Below are positions 1 through 9,671 of a DNA stretch of 34,563 bases, in pieces. Location of the stretch: contig JANYGI010000037.1 of the NCBI GenBank assembly GCA_025362495.1, positions 1-34,563 on the forward strand, written 5' to 3'. Origin of the DNA: Byssovorax sp. GTDB taxonomy: Bacteria; Myxococcota_A; Polyangia; Polyangiales; Polyangiaceae. Below the pieces are notes generated by a model. That model saw only the letters and a program-made list of their open reading frames with translations, was not told the origin of the DNA and did not search any database. The translations under genes and the position numbers were made by a program. Position 1 is the stretch's first letter. Each line of letters starts with the position of its first letter.

Positions 1-1352
1 GCGGTGTGGTGGAAATCGAAATACGTCGTCCCGTCTTGCCGCAGATCGATCATCGGGACGCCGAGGGCCTGGAGCGTGCTGATGTCGGCGCCGCCCTCCG
101 CGGGCTCCGCGGAGATCGTCACCTTGAGCGGCTTCACCAGCGCCGCGACGGTGAGCCACTGCGCGCGCTTCGCCTCGTCCCCCGAGTAGCGCGCCTCCAC
201 CACCCGCGCCGCGCCGAAGTCGGCTTCCATCGCGACCACGTGCTTCGCGGCCTCGTCGGCGTGGGCCTTGGCGTAGGCCGTCGCGCCGGCGAGGCCGTTC
301 TCTTCGTTGGCGAAGAAGACCACGCGCACCGTGCGCTTCGGTTTGGGATCCATGAGCGCGATCTGGCGGCCCGCTTCGAGCACGATCGCGAGGCCGGCGC
401 CGTCGTCGATCGCGCCCTGACCGAGATCCCACGAGTCGAGGTGCGCGCCGAGCAACACGATCTCGTCGGGCAACGCGCTCCCGATCACGTCGCCGATCAG
501 GTTCGAGCTGTCGGCGTCCGGCAGCGTCTTCGCGCCGAGCGCCATCTTCATCCGCACCGGCTTTCCCCGGGCGATCACCCGGTGGAGGAGATCGGCGTCG
601 GGGATCGCCAGCGCCGCCGCCGGGATCTTGTCGACCTTCGGGTCGTAACGCATCGCGCCGGTGTGCGGCGCGCGGTTCTCGTCGGTGCCAATCGAGCGGA
701 TGATCACGCCGACGGCGCCGAGCTTGGCCGCCGCGATCGCGCCCTTGCCGCGCACGCCTACGGCCTTGCCGTAGCCCGAGCCGTCCTTCTCGCGCTCCAT
801 CACCACGTGGAAGAAGACGATTTTTCCCTTCACGTCCTTCGGGTCGAGCTTCTCGATCGCGTCGAGCGAGGGCACCTCGATCACCTCGGCTTCGAGGCCT
901 CCCGGCCTGGTGCCGACGCTGCCGCCGAGGGCCGCGATCGAGAGCTTGTGCGCGTACGGGAGCAGCAGCTCGCCGCTCTCCTCGCCGCGCTCCCAGTGCG
1001 GCACCTTGACGGGCTCGGCGTGCACCCTGACGAGCCCCGCGGCCTCCATCACGCGCTTGCCCCAGACGACCGCCGCCGCGCCGCCGGGTGACCCGGAGAG
1101 GCGCGGGCTGGCCTCGTCGACGAGCGACTTCACCGTCTCGTACGCGACCGACGTGCGGAGCGTCGCCTCGCGGACCCTGCGCGCCCCGCTCGGCGGCTCG
1201 GGCGCCTCGGCCGCGGCGCTGCCGGACGCGGACGCCGTCGCGGCGGCGTTCGCGGGAGGCGACGAGGACGACGGGGGAGGCGGAGCCGCATCGGTCGTGG
1301 TGCAGGCAGCGAGCAGCAAACAACCGAGGACGAGCGGGGGAAGGCGGCGCAT
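1..1352 (-). CDS. M28-family zinc metallopeptidase lipoprotein (3' end cut by window edge)
   Basis: Probable exported aminopeptidase or carboxypeptidase of the M28 family with a PA-like insert, anchored as a lipoprotein. The visible 450 residues open with a short basic segment, a hydrophobic stretch and the lipobox LAAC (Cys17), then an Ala/Ser/Pro linker to about residue 55. A PA-like region (roughly 150-290) precedes the catalytic core. Likely metal ligands are H304 (GAHLDSWD), D316/D317 (AIDDGAG), E350/E351 (FFANEEN), D378 (MEADFG) and H448/H449 near the cut end, so the order H-D-E-D-H is complete. I chose the ATG at 1352 over the in-frame ATG at 1367. It gives a normal signal peptide, and the upstream ATG overlaps a TATGCT box. 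No Shine-Dalgarno sequence is seen, so a very short leader is possible. The C terminus lies beyond base 1. Confidence 0.9.
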   Translation of the reverse strand, partial: MRRLPPLVLGCLLLAACTTTDAAPPPPSSSSPPANAAATASASGSAAAEAPEPPSGARRVREATLRTSVAYETVKSLVDEASPRLSGSPGGAAAVVWGKRVMEAAGLVRVHAEPVKVPHWERGEESGELLLPYAHKLSIAALGGSVGTRPGGLEAEVIEVPSLDAIEKLDPKDVKGKIVFFHVVMEREKDGSGYGKAVGVRGKGAIAAAKLGAVGVIIRSIGTDENRAPHTGAMRYDPKVDKIPAAALAIPDADLLHRVIARGKPVRMKMALGAKTLPDADSSNLIGDVIGSALPDEIVLLGAHLDSWDLGQGAIDDGAGLAIVLEAGRQIALMDPKPKRTVRVVFFANEENGLAGATAYAKAHADEAAKHVVAMEADFGAARVVEARYSGDEAKRAQWLTVAALVKPLKVTISAEPAEGGADISTLQALGVPMIDLRQDGTTYFDFHHT

Positions 1353-1407
1353 GGCGGCCGCGAGCATACACGCTCTCGCGCGACGTTCCCGCGGGCCGAT
1401 GCGGTGA

Positions 1408-2079
1408 TCAGAAGCGCGTGATCTGGAGAGTCGCTCCCGCCGGTGCCCCCGGCGCCCCCGGCAGCAGCGCCCAGCGCGGCTTCGGCGCCGCCGATCGCGC
1501 CGTGGGGCCCGAGTACTCGAGCCATTGCTCGCTCGACGCGTAGGCCCCGATCGCCGCCGCGATCCCCGCGATCTGGAACACTCCATCGAAGATGGCGAGG
1601 TTGCGCCCGCCGAACGAGGCGTTCGGATCGGCCGCCGTGAGGAACGGTCCAATCGCCGGGATGTAGAGGAACGCCGTGTTGGACCGGCACGAAGAGGCCG
1701 AGTCCCCCGGGCTGCACGAGGCCGCGGCCGTGATCACCGAGATCACGTAGAGCCCGCCGAAGACCGAGAGCCCGGCCGCGAGGAGGCCATTGTGCCCCTT
1801 CGTCACCACCGTCGCTCCCGCGGGGATCTCCCCTCCATGGTAGGGGACGCGGCGCGGCGGAATGGCCTGCTTCGCCGGCGCGGCGACCTGCGGCTGGAAG
1901 TACGGATATGCGTACTGCTGTTGCTGCGGATAAATGTAGGTCGTCGTGCTCGACGGAGGCGCCGTGACGTAGGGGGCTGGCGCGGGCGGCGCGGGAGGTG
2001 AAGGATCAGGCGCGGACTGCGCGTGAGCCACCGCCGGCAGGAGCACGAGAGCGGGAATGAGCCAGAGGGAGCGAGCCAT
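1408..2079 (-). CDS. Secreted/membrane protein of unknown function with Phe-terminated C terminus
   Basis: Function unknown; 223 residues. Residues 1-20 form a clear signal peptide ending in AHA. A Pro-rich stretch and a Tyr/Gln-rich patch (IYPQQQQYAYPYF) follow. Two hydrophobic segments then flank a Cys pair (CSPGDSASSC) that could form a disulfide outside the cytoplasm. The last 25 residues are Gly/Pro/Ala-rich and end in an alternating strand, ATLQITRF. A similar ending occurs in three other envelope proteins of this window. I chose the ATG at 2079 because it starts the signal peptide and has GAGGT six bases upstream; the frame stays open to 2259 but that part is not convincing. A -24/-12-like promoter lies about 50 bases upstream. 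It lies between a peptidase gene and a Nudix gene on the same strand, which does not suggest a role. Confidence 0.75.
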   Translation of the reverse strand: MARSLWLIPALVLLPAVAHAQSAPDPSPPAPPAPAPYVTAPPSSTTTYIYPQQQQYAYPYFQPQVAAPAKQAIPPRRVPYHGGEIPAGATVVTKGHNGLLAAGLSVFGGLYVISVITAAASCSPGDSASSCRSNTAFLYIPAIGPFLTAADPNASFGGRNLAIFDGVFQIAGIAAAIGAYASSEQWLEYSGPTARSAAPKPRWALLPGAPGAPAGATLQITRF

Positions 2080-2125
2080 GGGACACCTCGTTGGCCAGCG
2101 CGGAGGCGCGGCGTGCGAGGCCCTA

Positions 2126-2143
2126 TCGCAAGGCGTGTTCCAC
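2126..2143 (-). promoter_or_regulatory. Candidate sigma-54 (-24/-12) promoter
   Basis: Read on the minus strand the site is GTGGAACACGCCTTGCGA. It has GG at 2141-2140 and GC at 2129-2128 separated by exactly ten bases. The -12 half (TTGC) is perfect; the -24 half is TGGAACA instead of TGGCACG. It lies 48 bases or more upstream of the ATG at 2079, a normal distance. A single site with one imperfect half can occur by chance in GC-rich DNA. Confidence 0.35.
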
Positions 2144-2234
2144 TCGAATTTAGCGGGAGAACAAGGCTCGATCAGCGAGGACGAAGGGCCAGTGTGCAGC
2201 CGGAGGCGCGCGACCGTGCAGTCGCCTGCACAGC

Positions 2235-2891
2235 TCACTTCGCGTAGCGCGTCCCCCACGGGGGCTCGTTCTGGAGGACGAACGGTGGCAAGGCGTGGTC
2301 GAGCTGGAGGGCGATCTTCGCCAGGAGCTCGTAGAAGATGTAGGCCGTCGCGCCGTAGAGCACGTTCCCTTCGACGGGGAAATGAGGCGCGGTGACCGCG
2401 ACCCCGTCCCAGAGGCGCTTGACGGCGAAGGTGGGCAATTCACCCGTCAAGAGGGGAATCAGCGGCAAGCTGACGATCCGCGCCACCTCGCTGGAGGCGG
2501 GGCGGGGAACGACCCCTTCGTTCAGCACGGCCACGAAGGGGTGAATCAGGAAGCGACCGGTGATGACGGGGCAGGGCGAGAGCTCGCCGACCCAGGTGAG
2601 CTCCGCGCGCTGGACCGCGACCTCTTCGTGCAGCTCGCGGGCGGCCGTGGCGCGGAGATCGAGATCGTGGGCCTCGGGCTTGCCGCCGGGGAAGCAGACC
2701 TCGCCGGCGTGATCGGTGAGATCGGCGCCGCGAATCATCAGGTAGACGCGCGGCTCGGGGAGCAGGGCGAGAGGGATGACGACGCCCGCGGCGCGCGCGC
2801 GGCTGACGTCGATAGGCCCGTGGGCGAGATCGGCGAGCAGGCGCTTGTCGCTCGCGAGCGCGGCGCGGAGGAGATCAACGGTGATTTGCAT
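2235..2891 (-). CDS. Nudix hydrolase, CoA pyrophosphatase (NudL)-like
   Basis: Cytoplasmic Nudix enzyme of 218 residues, most like the CoA diphosphatase group, which splits CoA into 3',5'-ADP and phosphopantetheine. The diagnostic region reads HAGEVCFPGGKPEAHD and continues to ARELHEEVAV. The family's usual GQVAFPGG followed by LREAEEEVAI has the same layout, including Ala in place of the Gly of the generic Nudix box. The TGRFLIHPFVAVL segment and the later ATAYIFYELL helix also fit the subfamily. The start at 2891 gives the full N-terminal helix; no strong ribosome binding site is visible. The gene lies downstream of the ABC importer genes on the same strand, but a 215-base gap with an inverted repeat separates them, so I do not assume co-transcription. 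Substrate assignment is inferred from motif likeness only. Confidence 0.85.
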   Translation of the reverse strand: MQITVDLLRAALASDKRLLADLAHGPIDVSRARAAGVVIPLALLPEPRVYLMIRGADLTDHAGEVCFPGGKPEAHDLDLRATAARELHEEVAVQRAELTWVGELSPCPVITGRFLIHPFVAVLNEGVVPRPASSEVARIVSLPLIPLLTGELPTFAVKRLWDGVAVTAPHFPVEGNVLYGATAYIFYELLAKIALQLDHALPPFVLQNEPPWGTRYAK

Positions 2892-2975
2892 GCGATCAGG
2901 AAAACGCGAGCACGGGATTGAAAACGGCGGAGACAGTCGGAATCGAATGCAAAGGGAGCATGAAGAGAGTCGGAC

Positions 2976-3077
2976 TCAAACGCAAAGACGCAGAGGCGCG
3001 GAAAGGCGGAGAGCGAGAATCAAAAAAATCTTGTCCGGGATTTTTTGCGTCGTTGCGTCCTCGCGCCTTTGCGTTGA
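2976..3077. repeat. Imperfect inverted repeat, purine/pyrimidine-skewed intergenic element
   Basis: The left arm starts with TCAAACGCAAAGACGCAGAG. The reverse complement of the right arm starts with TCAACGCAAAGGCGCGAGGA. The two arms therefore face each other, with a perfect inner 8-bp stem AAAAAATC/GATTTTTT (3023-3030 and 3039-3046) around the loop TTGTCCGG. The long purine run on one strand and the A/T-rich core are unlike the surrounding DNA. It fills most of the gap between the permease stop (3107) and the Nudix start (2891). It could be a small non-autonomous repeat, a transcribed hairpin acting as a terminator, or a processing site. No second copy is seen in this window. Confidence 0.6.
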
Positions 3078-3106
3078 AATCCGGTCTCCTCTCCTGTCCT
3101 CGGAAT

Positions 3107-4015
3107 TCAATCAGCGTGCTTGCCGAGCCCGCGCGGGGCCGCGGCGCGGCCGGCGGCGAAGCCGAGGACGAGCAGGGTGGCCACGTAGGGGAGGAGCTGG
3201 ATCAAATCAGCTCCCGCGCTGCGGTTGGCCTGATCTTGAAGGACGATTTGCAAGGCTTCGAGCGCGCCGAAGGCCAGGCAGGCGAGCACCGCGCGCTCGG
3301 CGCGCCAGCCCGAGACCACCACGGCCGCGAGGGCGATGAAGCCGCGCCCGTTCGACATGCCCGACTCGAAGCGGTGCTGATCGAAGGCGAGGTGCACGCC
3401 GCCGAGCGCGCAGATCGCGCCCGAGATCAGGAGCGCGGTGTAGCGCACGCGCGGCACGTTCACGCCCGACATCGCCGCCGCCGCGGGGTTCTCGCCGGCG
3501 GCGCGCGTGCGCAGGCCGAGGCGCGTGCGCGCGAGCAGGAACGGCGTCGCCGCCGTGGCGAGGACGGCGAGGATCGTCACCGGATCGAGGAGCACGCGCG
3601 CCAGGAGATCCACGCCGCGCGAGCCGGTGGGACCGAAGCGAAAGGCTTCGATCGAAGGCGAATTCGACGCGCTGCCGAAGAGGCCGCGCAGGCTCATCCG
3701 CGTGCCGGCGAAGGCCAGGAGGTTGAGCGCGATCCCGCTGACGACGGCGTCGATGCGCGCGCGCTCGACGAGCACCGCATGAAAGAGCGAGAACGCCGCG
3801 CCCGCGGCGACGCCCGCGACGAGGCCGAGCACCGCGCTGCCCGAGGCGACCGCGACCGCGACGGACACGAACGCGCTCGTGAGCAGGATGCCTTCGAGCC
3901 CGATCTGGATGATGCCCGAGCGCTCGGCCCAGACCCCTGCGACCGCCGCGCACGCGTAGGGGACGGCGATCCGCAGCGTCTCGGCGACCATGGTGAGCGA
4001 GAAGATCGAGCTCAT
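3107..4015 (-). CDS. Nucleoside-type ABC importer permease (second subunit)
   Basis: Inner-membrane permease of 302 residues from the branched-chain/nucleoside importer class (BPD_transp_2 type, YufQ/NupQ-like). Hydrophobic helices run through almost the whole length. The conserved segment SGIIQIGLEGILLTSAFVSV near residues 32-51 and the loops AGENPAAAAMSGVNV and SGAICALGGVHLA are typical of this permease group. The start ATG (4015-4013) overlaps the stop of the upstream permease by four bases (ATGA), so the two are translationally coupled. The neighbours are the first permease and the double ATPase. Together they would form one importer needing a BMP-type binding lipoprotein, which is not encoded here. 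The exact nucleoside cannot be deduced. Confidence 0.88.
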   Translation of the reverse strand: MSSIFSLTMVAETLRIAVPYACAAVAGVWAERSGIIQIGLEGILLTSAFVSVAVAVASGSAVLGLVAGVAAGAAFSLFHAVLVERARIDAVVSGIALNLLAFAGTRMSLRGLFGSASNSPSIEAFRFGPTGSRGVDLLARVLLDPVTILAVLATAATPFLLARTRLGLRTRAAGENPAAAAMSGVNVPRVRYTALLISGAICALGGVHLAFDQHRFESGMSNGRGFIALAAVVVSGWRAERAVLACLAFGALEALQIVLQDQANRSAGADLIQLLPYVATLLVLGFAAGRAAAPRGLGKHAD

Positions 4016-5114
4016 GACGCGGCCTCTTCGGAGGCCGGCGCGGGCGGTGCGACGACCGGCGTGACCTGCGTGAGCGGCTTCGCGGCGGCGCGGTTGGCGA
4101 CGGCGACGAGCAAGATCACGGCGGCGGCGAGCACATCCATCGCTTCCTTCGGGACGCGCGCGTTGACCGCGAGGCCGGCTTGCTGGAGCGTGCCGAAGAG
4201 CAGCGCGGCGATCACGATCCCGAGCGGGTGGCCACGGCCGAGGAGCGCGACGGCGATCCCGGTGAACCCCGCGCCCGCGCCGAGGCCGAGCTCGTAGTAC
4301 CCCTTGTAGCCGAGCACCGTGGCCACCATCGCGGCGCCGGCGATGGCCCCCGAGAGCAGCATGGCCTGCACGAGGCGGCGCGAGACGTCGATCCCCTCGG
4401 CGCGACACGCGGCCGCGTTGATGCCGATCCAGCGCATTTCCCGGCCCCGGCGCGTGCGGCGGAGGAGCGCGTCGACGCCGAACGCGAGCCCGACCGCGAG
4501 CGGGAAGGCCACGCTCGCCGCGCTGCCGCGGAGGGCCGGGAAGACGGCGTCGAGCTTGAGCAACGCCGCGCCGGGGACGACCTCGACGGTGCGCAGCGCC
4601 GCCGCGCCGAGCACCGTCACGAGCAGGAACGGGAGGAGCACCTCGACGATCCGGTTGAGCATGATCGTGCTGATGATCTCGTGAACGCCGAGCCGCGCGC
4701 GCATGACCGCGGGGATCAGCGCGACGCCCGCGCCGGTGAGCGCCGCAGCGAGGACGCAGATCGTGATCGCGAGAGGCCACGGCGTGCCCGCCGGCAAGTG
4801 GGCGCCGACGACGCCGCCCGCGAGGCTGCCGAGCGCGACCTGCCCCTCGGCGCCGATGTTGAAGAGGCCGGATCGCAAGGCGATCTCGAACGCGAGCGCG
4901 GTGAAGATCAGCGGCGTCGATTTGAAGAGCACCTGCCCGATGCCGTAGGGCGTGCCCCAGGTGCCCGCGAGCGCGAGGCGCAGCGTCGTCAGCGGCGCCT
5001 GGCCGAAGGCGAACGAGATCAGGTTGAGCAGGAGGATGATGCCGAAGAGCGCGAGGAGCGCGGGCAAGAGCGGCCGGAGCACGGGCGGCTCGGGCGCTTC
5101 GTCGGGCGTCGCGC

Positions 5115-5118
<4 letters not shown>
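4012..5118 (-). CDS. Nucleoside-type ABC importer permease (first subunit)
   Basis: Inner-membrane permease of 368 residues, YufP/NupP-like. A Pro/Glu-rich cytoplasmic start is followed by about ten hydrophobic segments. The hallmark FNIGAEGQVALGSLAGG lies near residue 90, and the coupling-helix region is seen as GINAAACRAEGIDVSR. A short Pro/Ala tail ends the protein. The start codon is GTG at 5118; it overlaps the ATPase stop by four bases (GTGA), and the stop overlaps the next permease start in the same way. This tight ATPase-permease-permease order is the standard arrangement for BMP-dependent nucleoside importers. I see no separate promoter inside the operon. Confidence 0.9.
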
Positions 5119-6644
<1,526 letters not shown>

Positions 6645-6653
6645 CGGGGCGCG

Positions 6654-6659
6654 AGCATA
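6654..6659 (-). promoter_or_regulatory. Candidate start-proximal -10 box (TATGCT) of the importer operon
   Basis: TATGCT lies nine bases before the ATPase ATG, with only CGCGCCCCG between and no ribosome binding site. The spacing would give a leader of a few bases or none. The same string GTATGCTCGCG occurs before the M28 peptidase start (box at 1363-1368). No convincing -35 element is seen. Confidence 0.25.
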
Positions 6660-6731
6660 CCCGCGTTTGCACCCGGGAGGCGCGGGCGCGCGGACTGTCC
6701 AGGATCGCGCCTCTCTCCGGGTTCGGCGGCG

Positions 6732-6992
6732 CTACTTGGCGCGCGCGAGCGCCGGCTGCAGCGACGTGGGCCGCTTCTCCGCGGTGTCGAGGCCGCTGCC
6801 GTCCGCGGGGCGAGCGCCGTAGTAGAGCTGGTCGGCCTCGAGCTTCACGATGTCGTATTCGGTGCTCTTGTTCGCGAGGTCGAGGCCCAGCGCCGCGCAT
6901 CCTTTGGTGGCCCCCGCGTCCTGCTCGACGCCCGGCTTCCACGTCGCCGAGCCGCACGTCCCCGGCGCGCCGCTGTTGAGGAAATCCGCCAT
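6732..6992 (-). CDS. Small protein of unknown function, possibly a 5'-truncated remnant
   Basis: Reads as 86 residues from an ATG at 6992 with GAAGAG seven bases upstream. The composition looks protein-like: Cys pair, an EYDIVKLEADQLYYGARP segment, then a charged end. The frame stays open upstream of the ATG as far as the 3' end of the TPR gene. The residues there (GSFAGELTFAELKITPKSQG) also look coding, but no signal peptide or good start codon is found before the stretch turns Arg-rich. I suspect the C-terminal part of a secreted protein that lost its beginning, yet a genuine short gene cannot be excluded. If it is not a gene, 6645-7078 is a 434-base region in which I see nothing else except the TATGCT box. 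Confidence 0.45.
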   Translation of the reverse strand: MADFLNSGAPGTCGSATWKPGVEQDAGATKGCAALGLDLANKSTEYDIVKLEADQLYYGARPADGSGLDTAEKRPTSLQPALARAK

Positions 6993-7078
6993 GCCCTGGC
7001 TCTTCGGCGTGATCTTCAGCTCGGCGAAGGTGAGCTCTCCGGCGAAGGATCCCTCGGCTGTCGAGCCCGCGGCGGCGA

Positions 7079-7960
7079 TCAGAACGCGCCGACGATCCCG
7101 ATCGATCCTGGCCCCACCGTCGCGGTGATCTGCGGCCCCGCGGGCGCCGCCGGCTTCGACGAGGAGGCCGCTCCGGGGCGCGACGCGACGAGCACGATGC
7201 CCACGCCGACGCCGAGCGCGCCCGCCGCGAAGCTCGCGATCGAGGCGATCCGCAGGCCGTTGGCGTGCGTCGTGGTGCCGAACGAGAGCCCGAGCGTGGC
7301 GCCGCCGGCGCCGAGAGCGAGGCCGCCGAGCGTGAACGCGACGACGATCGGCGCGGCGCTGCGCGACGGCCCGCGGTCGAGATCGATGCTCACGTGCTCG
7401 GTCACCCCGTCGCCCTTCACCGCCACCACGCGCTCGATCGGTGCGCCGCCGACGACCGTGACGACGAAGGTGTGGAGCCCGGGATCCGCAGGGTAATTCT
7501 GGCCGATCGCGCTCGCCGGGAACGGCTGATCGTCGAGCTGGATCGAGGCGCCCGCGGCCCCCGCGCCGGTGAGCGTGAGCTCGATCGAAGGGATGAGCAC
7601 GTCGACCTCGCCGAGCTCGGATCTGGCGCTCGTCTGGGCGTCGCGAAAGGGCATCGGCGCGCCGTCGGGGAGCTTCTCGCCGAGGATGCGCGTGTACGTT
7701 CCCTTCGCCGCGAGGAGCTTGCCGAGCTTGGCCTGCGAGCGCGCGATGTAGAGCAGGTGCGGCGGCGCGTGGATCCGCGACTCGGCCTTCTCGAAGCTCT
7801 CGATCGCGTGCGTGTAGTCCTTGCTCTCGAAGAGCTCGTAGCCGCGCGTGGCGAGGGCGCGCGCGGCTTCGCGATCCGCAGGAGTCGGCGCGGCGGCGAG
7901 CGCCTGGCTCGTCAGGGCGAGGGTCGCGAGGCAGAAGCAGGCGGCGCGGACGGCGCTCAT
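7079..7960 (-). CDS. TPR/PEGA-like membrane protein (partner of kinase, copy 1)
   Basis: Envelope protein of 293 residues, exact role unknown. A signal peptide (1-22, ending QALA) is followed by TPR-like helices at about 30-100, including GYELFESKDYTHAIESFEKA. A beta-rich PEGA-like region (about 122-175) contains SIQLDDQPFPASAIG, and two hydrophobic helices lie at about 201-225 and 239-258. The C terminus is Gly/Pro-rich and ends VGPGSIGIVGAF. The start ATG at 7960 lies ten bases after the stop of the upstream Ser/Thr kinase, so the pair is almost certainly co-transcribed. A clear relative is encoded at 31989-32972, also next to a kinase. I infer a role with the kinase, as a sensor or envelope effector, from this repeated pairing only. 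Confidence 0.8.
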   Translation of the reverse strand: MSAVRAACFCLATLALTSQALAAAPTPADREAARALATRGYELFESKDYTHAIESFEKAESRIHAPPHLLYIARSQAKLGKLLAAKGTYTRILGEKLPDGAPMPFRDAQTSARSELGEVDVLIPSIELTLTGAGAAGASIQLDDQPFPASAIGQNYPADPGLHTFVVTVVGGAPIERVVAVKGDGVTEHVSIDLDRGPSRSAAPIVVAFTLGGLALGAGGATLGLSFGTTTHANGLRIASIASFAAGALGVGVGIVLVASRPGAASSSKPAAPAGPQITATVGPGSIGIVGAF

Positions 7961-7970
7961 CAGGGGGCTA

Positions 7971-9590
7971 CTAATAGCCGAAGTTCGGTCGCCGGCCGCG
8001 CCCCGGTTTGCCGGAGCCGGGTTTTCGTCCCGAAGCGCTGGTCGCGGGCGCCGCGCTGGCCGCGGGCTCGGCGACGCTGGCGGCGGGCTCGGGCTCGGCG
8101 ACGCTGGCAGCGAGCTCGGCGACGCTGGCCGCGGGCGTGGCGCTCGTGGGGAGCGGCGCGGCCTCGCTGGCGATGGGCGGAGGCGCGATCGACGGCATCG
8201 CCGACGAGGGAGGCGGGGACTCGACGCCGCTCGCGGGCGCGTCCGGCGCGCGGCGATGAACGGCGACACCGATCACGATCGCCAGCGCGAGGAACACGCC
8301 GCCGCCGAGGCTCGCCGCCGCGATGATCTGGCTGCGCAGCGGCAGCGACGCGGCGAACGCGCTCACCGCCAGCAGCGCGGGTGACGGCGTCATCGACGCG
8401 GGCTGGGGCGTGGGCGGCGGCGGCGCGGCGTACCCACCCGTGCCCGCGCCGAACGGCGTCGAGGGCGAGAGAGCGGGGATCGCCTGGAAATGAGGCGCGG
8501 AGGGCGCGCTCGGCGGCGCCTGGTGCAGCCCGCTCGGCGAGCTCGACGGCAGCGGTGTCCCGGCGACGTCGGCGTGCGAGACGTGGGACGCCGCCCTCGG
8601 GCCGGGGCTCGCCGCGAAGGTCGAGTACGCGCCGTAGAGCGAGCCGTCGATCGCCCCCGGGTTCGCCGACGGCTCGGGCGCCCGCATCGCCGGCGCGGCC
8701 GGCACCGGCAGCGGCGTGCTCGCGGCGGTCGAGGCGCGCGCCACGATCGCCTCGAACTCCTGGGCGAGCAGCGCCGCCGATTGAAAGCGCTGCTCGGGAT
8801 CGCGAGCGAAGGCCCGCTCGAAGAACCGGTCCATCTCGGGGGGCAGATCCGGCGCCAGCTTCGTCGGCATCGGCAGCGGATCGATGCAGAGCTTGATCAC
8901 CAGATCGCCGATGGAACCCGCCTCGAACGGCTTCGACCCGGTGATGCAGCGGAAGACGATCACCGCCAGCGACCAGAGATCGGTGCGATGATCGATGACG
9001 CGGTTCCCGCGCGCCTGCTCGGGGCTCATGTACGAAGGCGAGCCGAAGATCACCCCGGTCTGCGTCATCTGCACGCCCGGCGCGAGCTCGTTGTAGCGGA
9101 GCTTGGCCACGCCGAAATCGAGGAGCTTGACGACCTCGTCGTCGTCGAAACGGGCGAGGAAGATGTTCCCGGGCTTGAGATCGCGGTGGATCACGCCGCC
9201 GTCGTGGGCGCGCCGCAGGGCCTTGGCGGCCTGGATGACGATGGTGGCCGTGGCCTGGAGCGAGAGCCGCGGAGTGCGCCGGAGCCGCTCGCCGAGGTCC
9301 TCGCCTTCGAGGAGCTCCATCGCGATGTAGGGGCGCTCGTCGTCGTCGATGCCGTGGTCGAGGATCTGGACGACGTGCGGCGATCGGAGCTGCGCGGCGG
9401 CCCGGGCCTCGCGCTCGAAGCGGATCCGCGCGTCGCCGACGTCGGACACCGAGTCGATGAACTTGATCGCGACGAGCGTGTCGAGCTGGAGGTGCCGCGC
9501 GGCCCAGACGGAGCCCATGCCGCCACGACCGATGAGGCGCTCCAGCCGGTATTTCCCGGCGACTGTAGACCCTTGGCCGAGGTCGCTCAT
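7971..9590 (-). CDS. Membrane Ser/Thr protein kinase (copy 1, RD type)
   Basis: Eukaryotic-like Ser/Thr kinase of 539 residues. The kinase domain (about 14-285) has the Gly-rich loop IGRGGMGSVW, lysine K43 (VAIKF), a helix C glutamate around E59/E61, catalytic loop HRDLKPGN (D137), DFG (158-160) and the activation-segment motif SPEQA. A Pro/Ser/Ala-rich linker leads to one membrane helix at about 421-444. The outer tail has ASVAEP repeats and ends GRRPNFGY. I chose the ATG at 9590 because it sits just before the kinase domain and has GGAG close upstream. It heads a two-gene unit with the TPR/PEGA-like protein and is divergent from the cytochrome gene. Substrate unknown. Confidence 0.93.
   Translation of the reverse strand: MSDLGQGSTVAGKYRLERLIGRGGMGSVWAARHLQLDTLVAIKFIDSVSDVGDARIRFEREARAAAQLRSPHVVQILDHGIDDDERPYIAMELLEGEDLGERLRRTPRLSLQATATIVIQAAKALRRAHDGGVIHRDLKPGNIFLARFDDDEVVKLLDFGVAKLRYNELAPGVQMTQTGVIFGSPSYMSPEQARGNRVIDHRTDLWSLAVIVFRCITGSKPFEAGSIGDLVIKLCIDPLPMPTKLAPDLPPEMDRFFERAFARDPEQRFQSAALLAQEFEAIVARASTAASTPLPVPAAPAMRAPEPSANPGAIDGSLYGAYSTFAASPGPRAASHVSHADVAGTPLPSSSPSGLHQAPPSAPSAPHFQAIPALSPSTPFGAGTGGYAAPPPPTPQPASMTPSPALLAVSAFAASLPLRSQIIAAASLGGGVFLALAIVIGVAVHRRAPDAPASGVESPPPSSAMPSIAPPPIASEAAPLPTSATPAASVAELAASVAEPEPAASVAEPAASAAPATSASGRKPGSGKPGRGRRPNFGY
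8060..8134. repeat. Short direct repeats inside the kinase tail
   Basis: The 14-base unit CTCGGCGACGCTGG occurs at 8067-8080, 8094-8107 and 8115-8128. On the minus strand it encodes the repeated ASVAE(P/L) blocks of the extracytoplasmic tail. Copy number changes in multiples of three would only lengthen or shorten the tail. Confidence 0.7.
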
Positions 9591-9671
9591 CAAGCTCCGG
9601 CAGGGTACTCCGATCTGCGCCCGCTGGCGAAAGACTGTCACACCTCGGGCACCGGGCGCGATGCGCTGTGC

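Noticed and set aside
2918-4297. Plus-strand open frame across the inverted repeat and the permease gene
   Set aside because: Arg/Glu/Ala-rich shadow of the permease gene; the beginning is only the repeat element.
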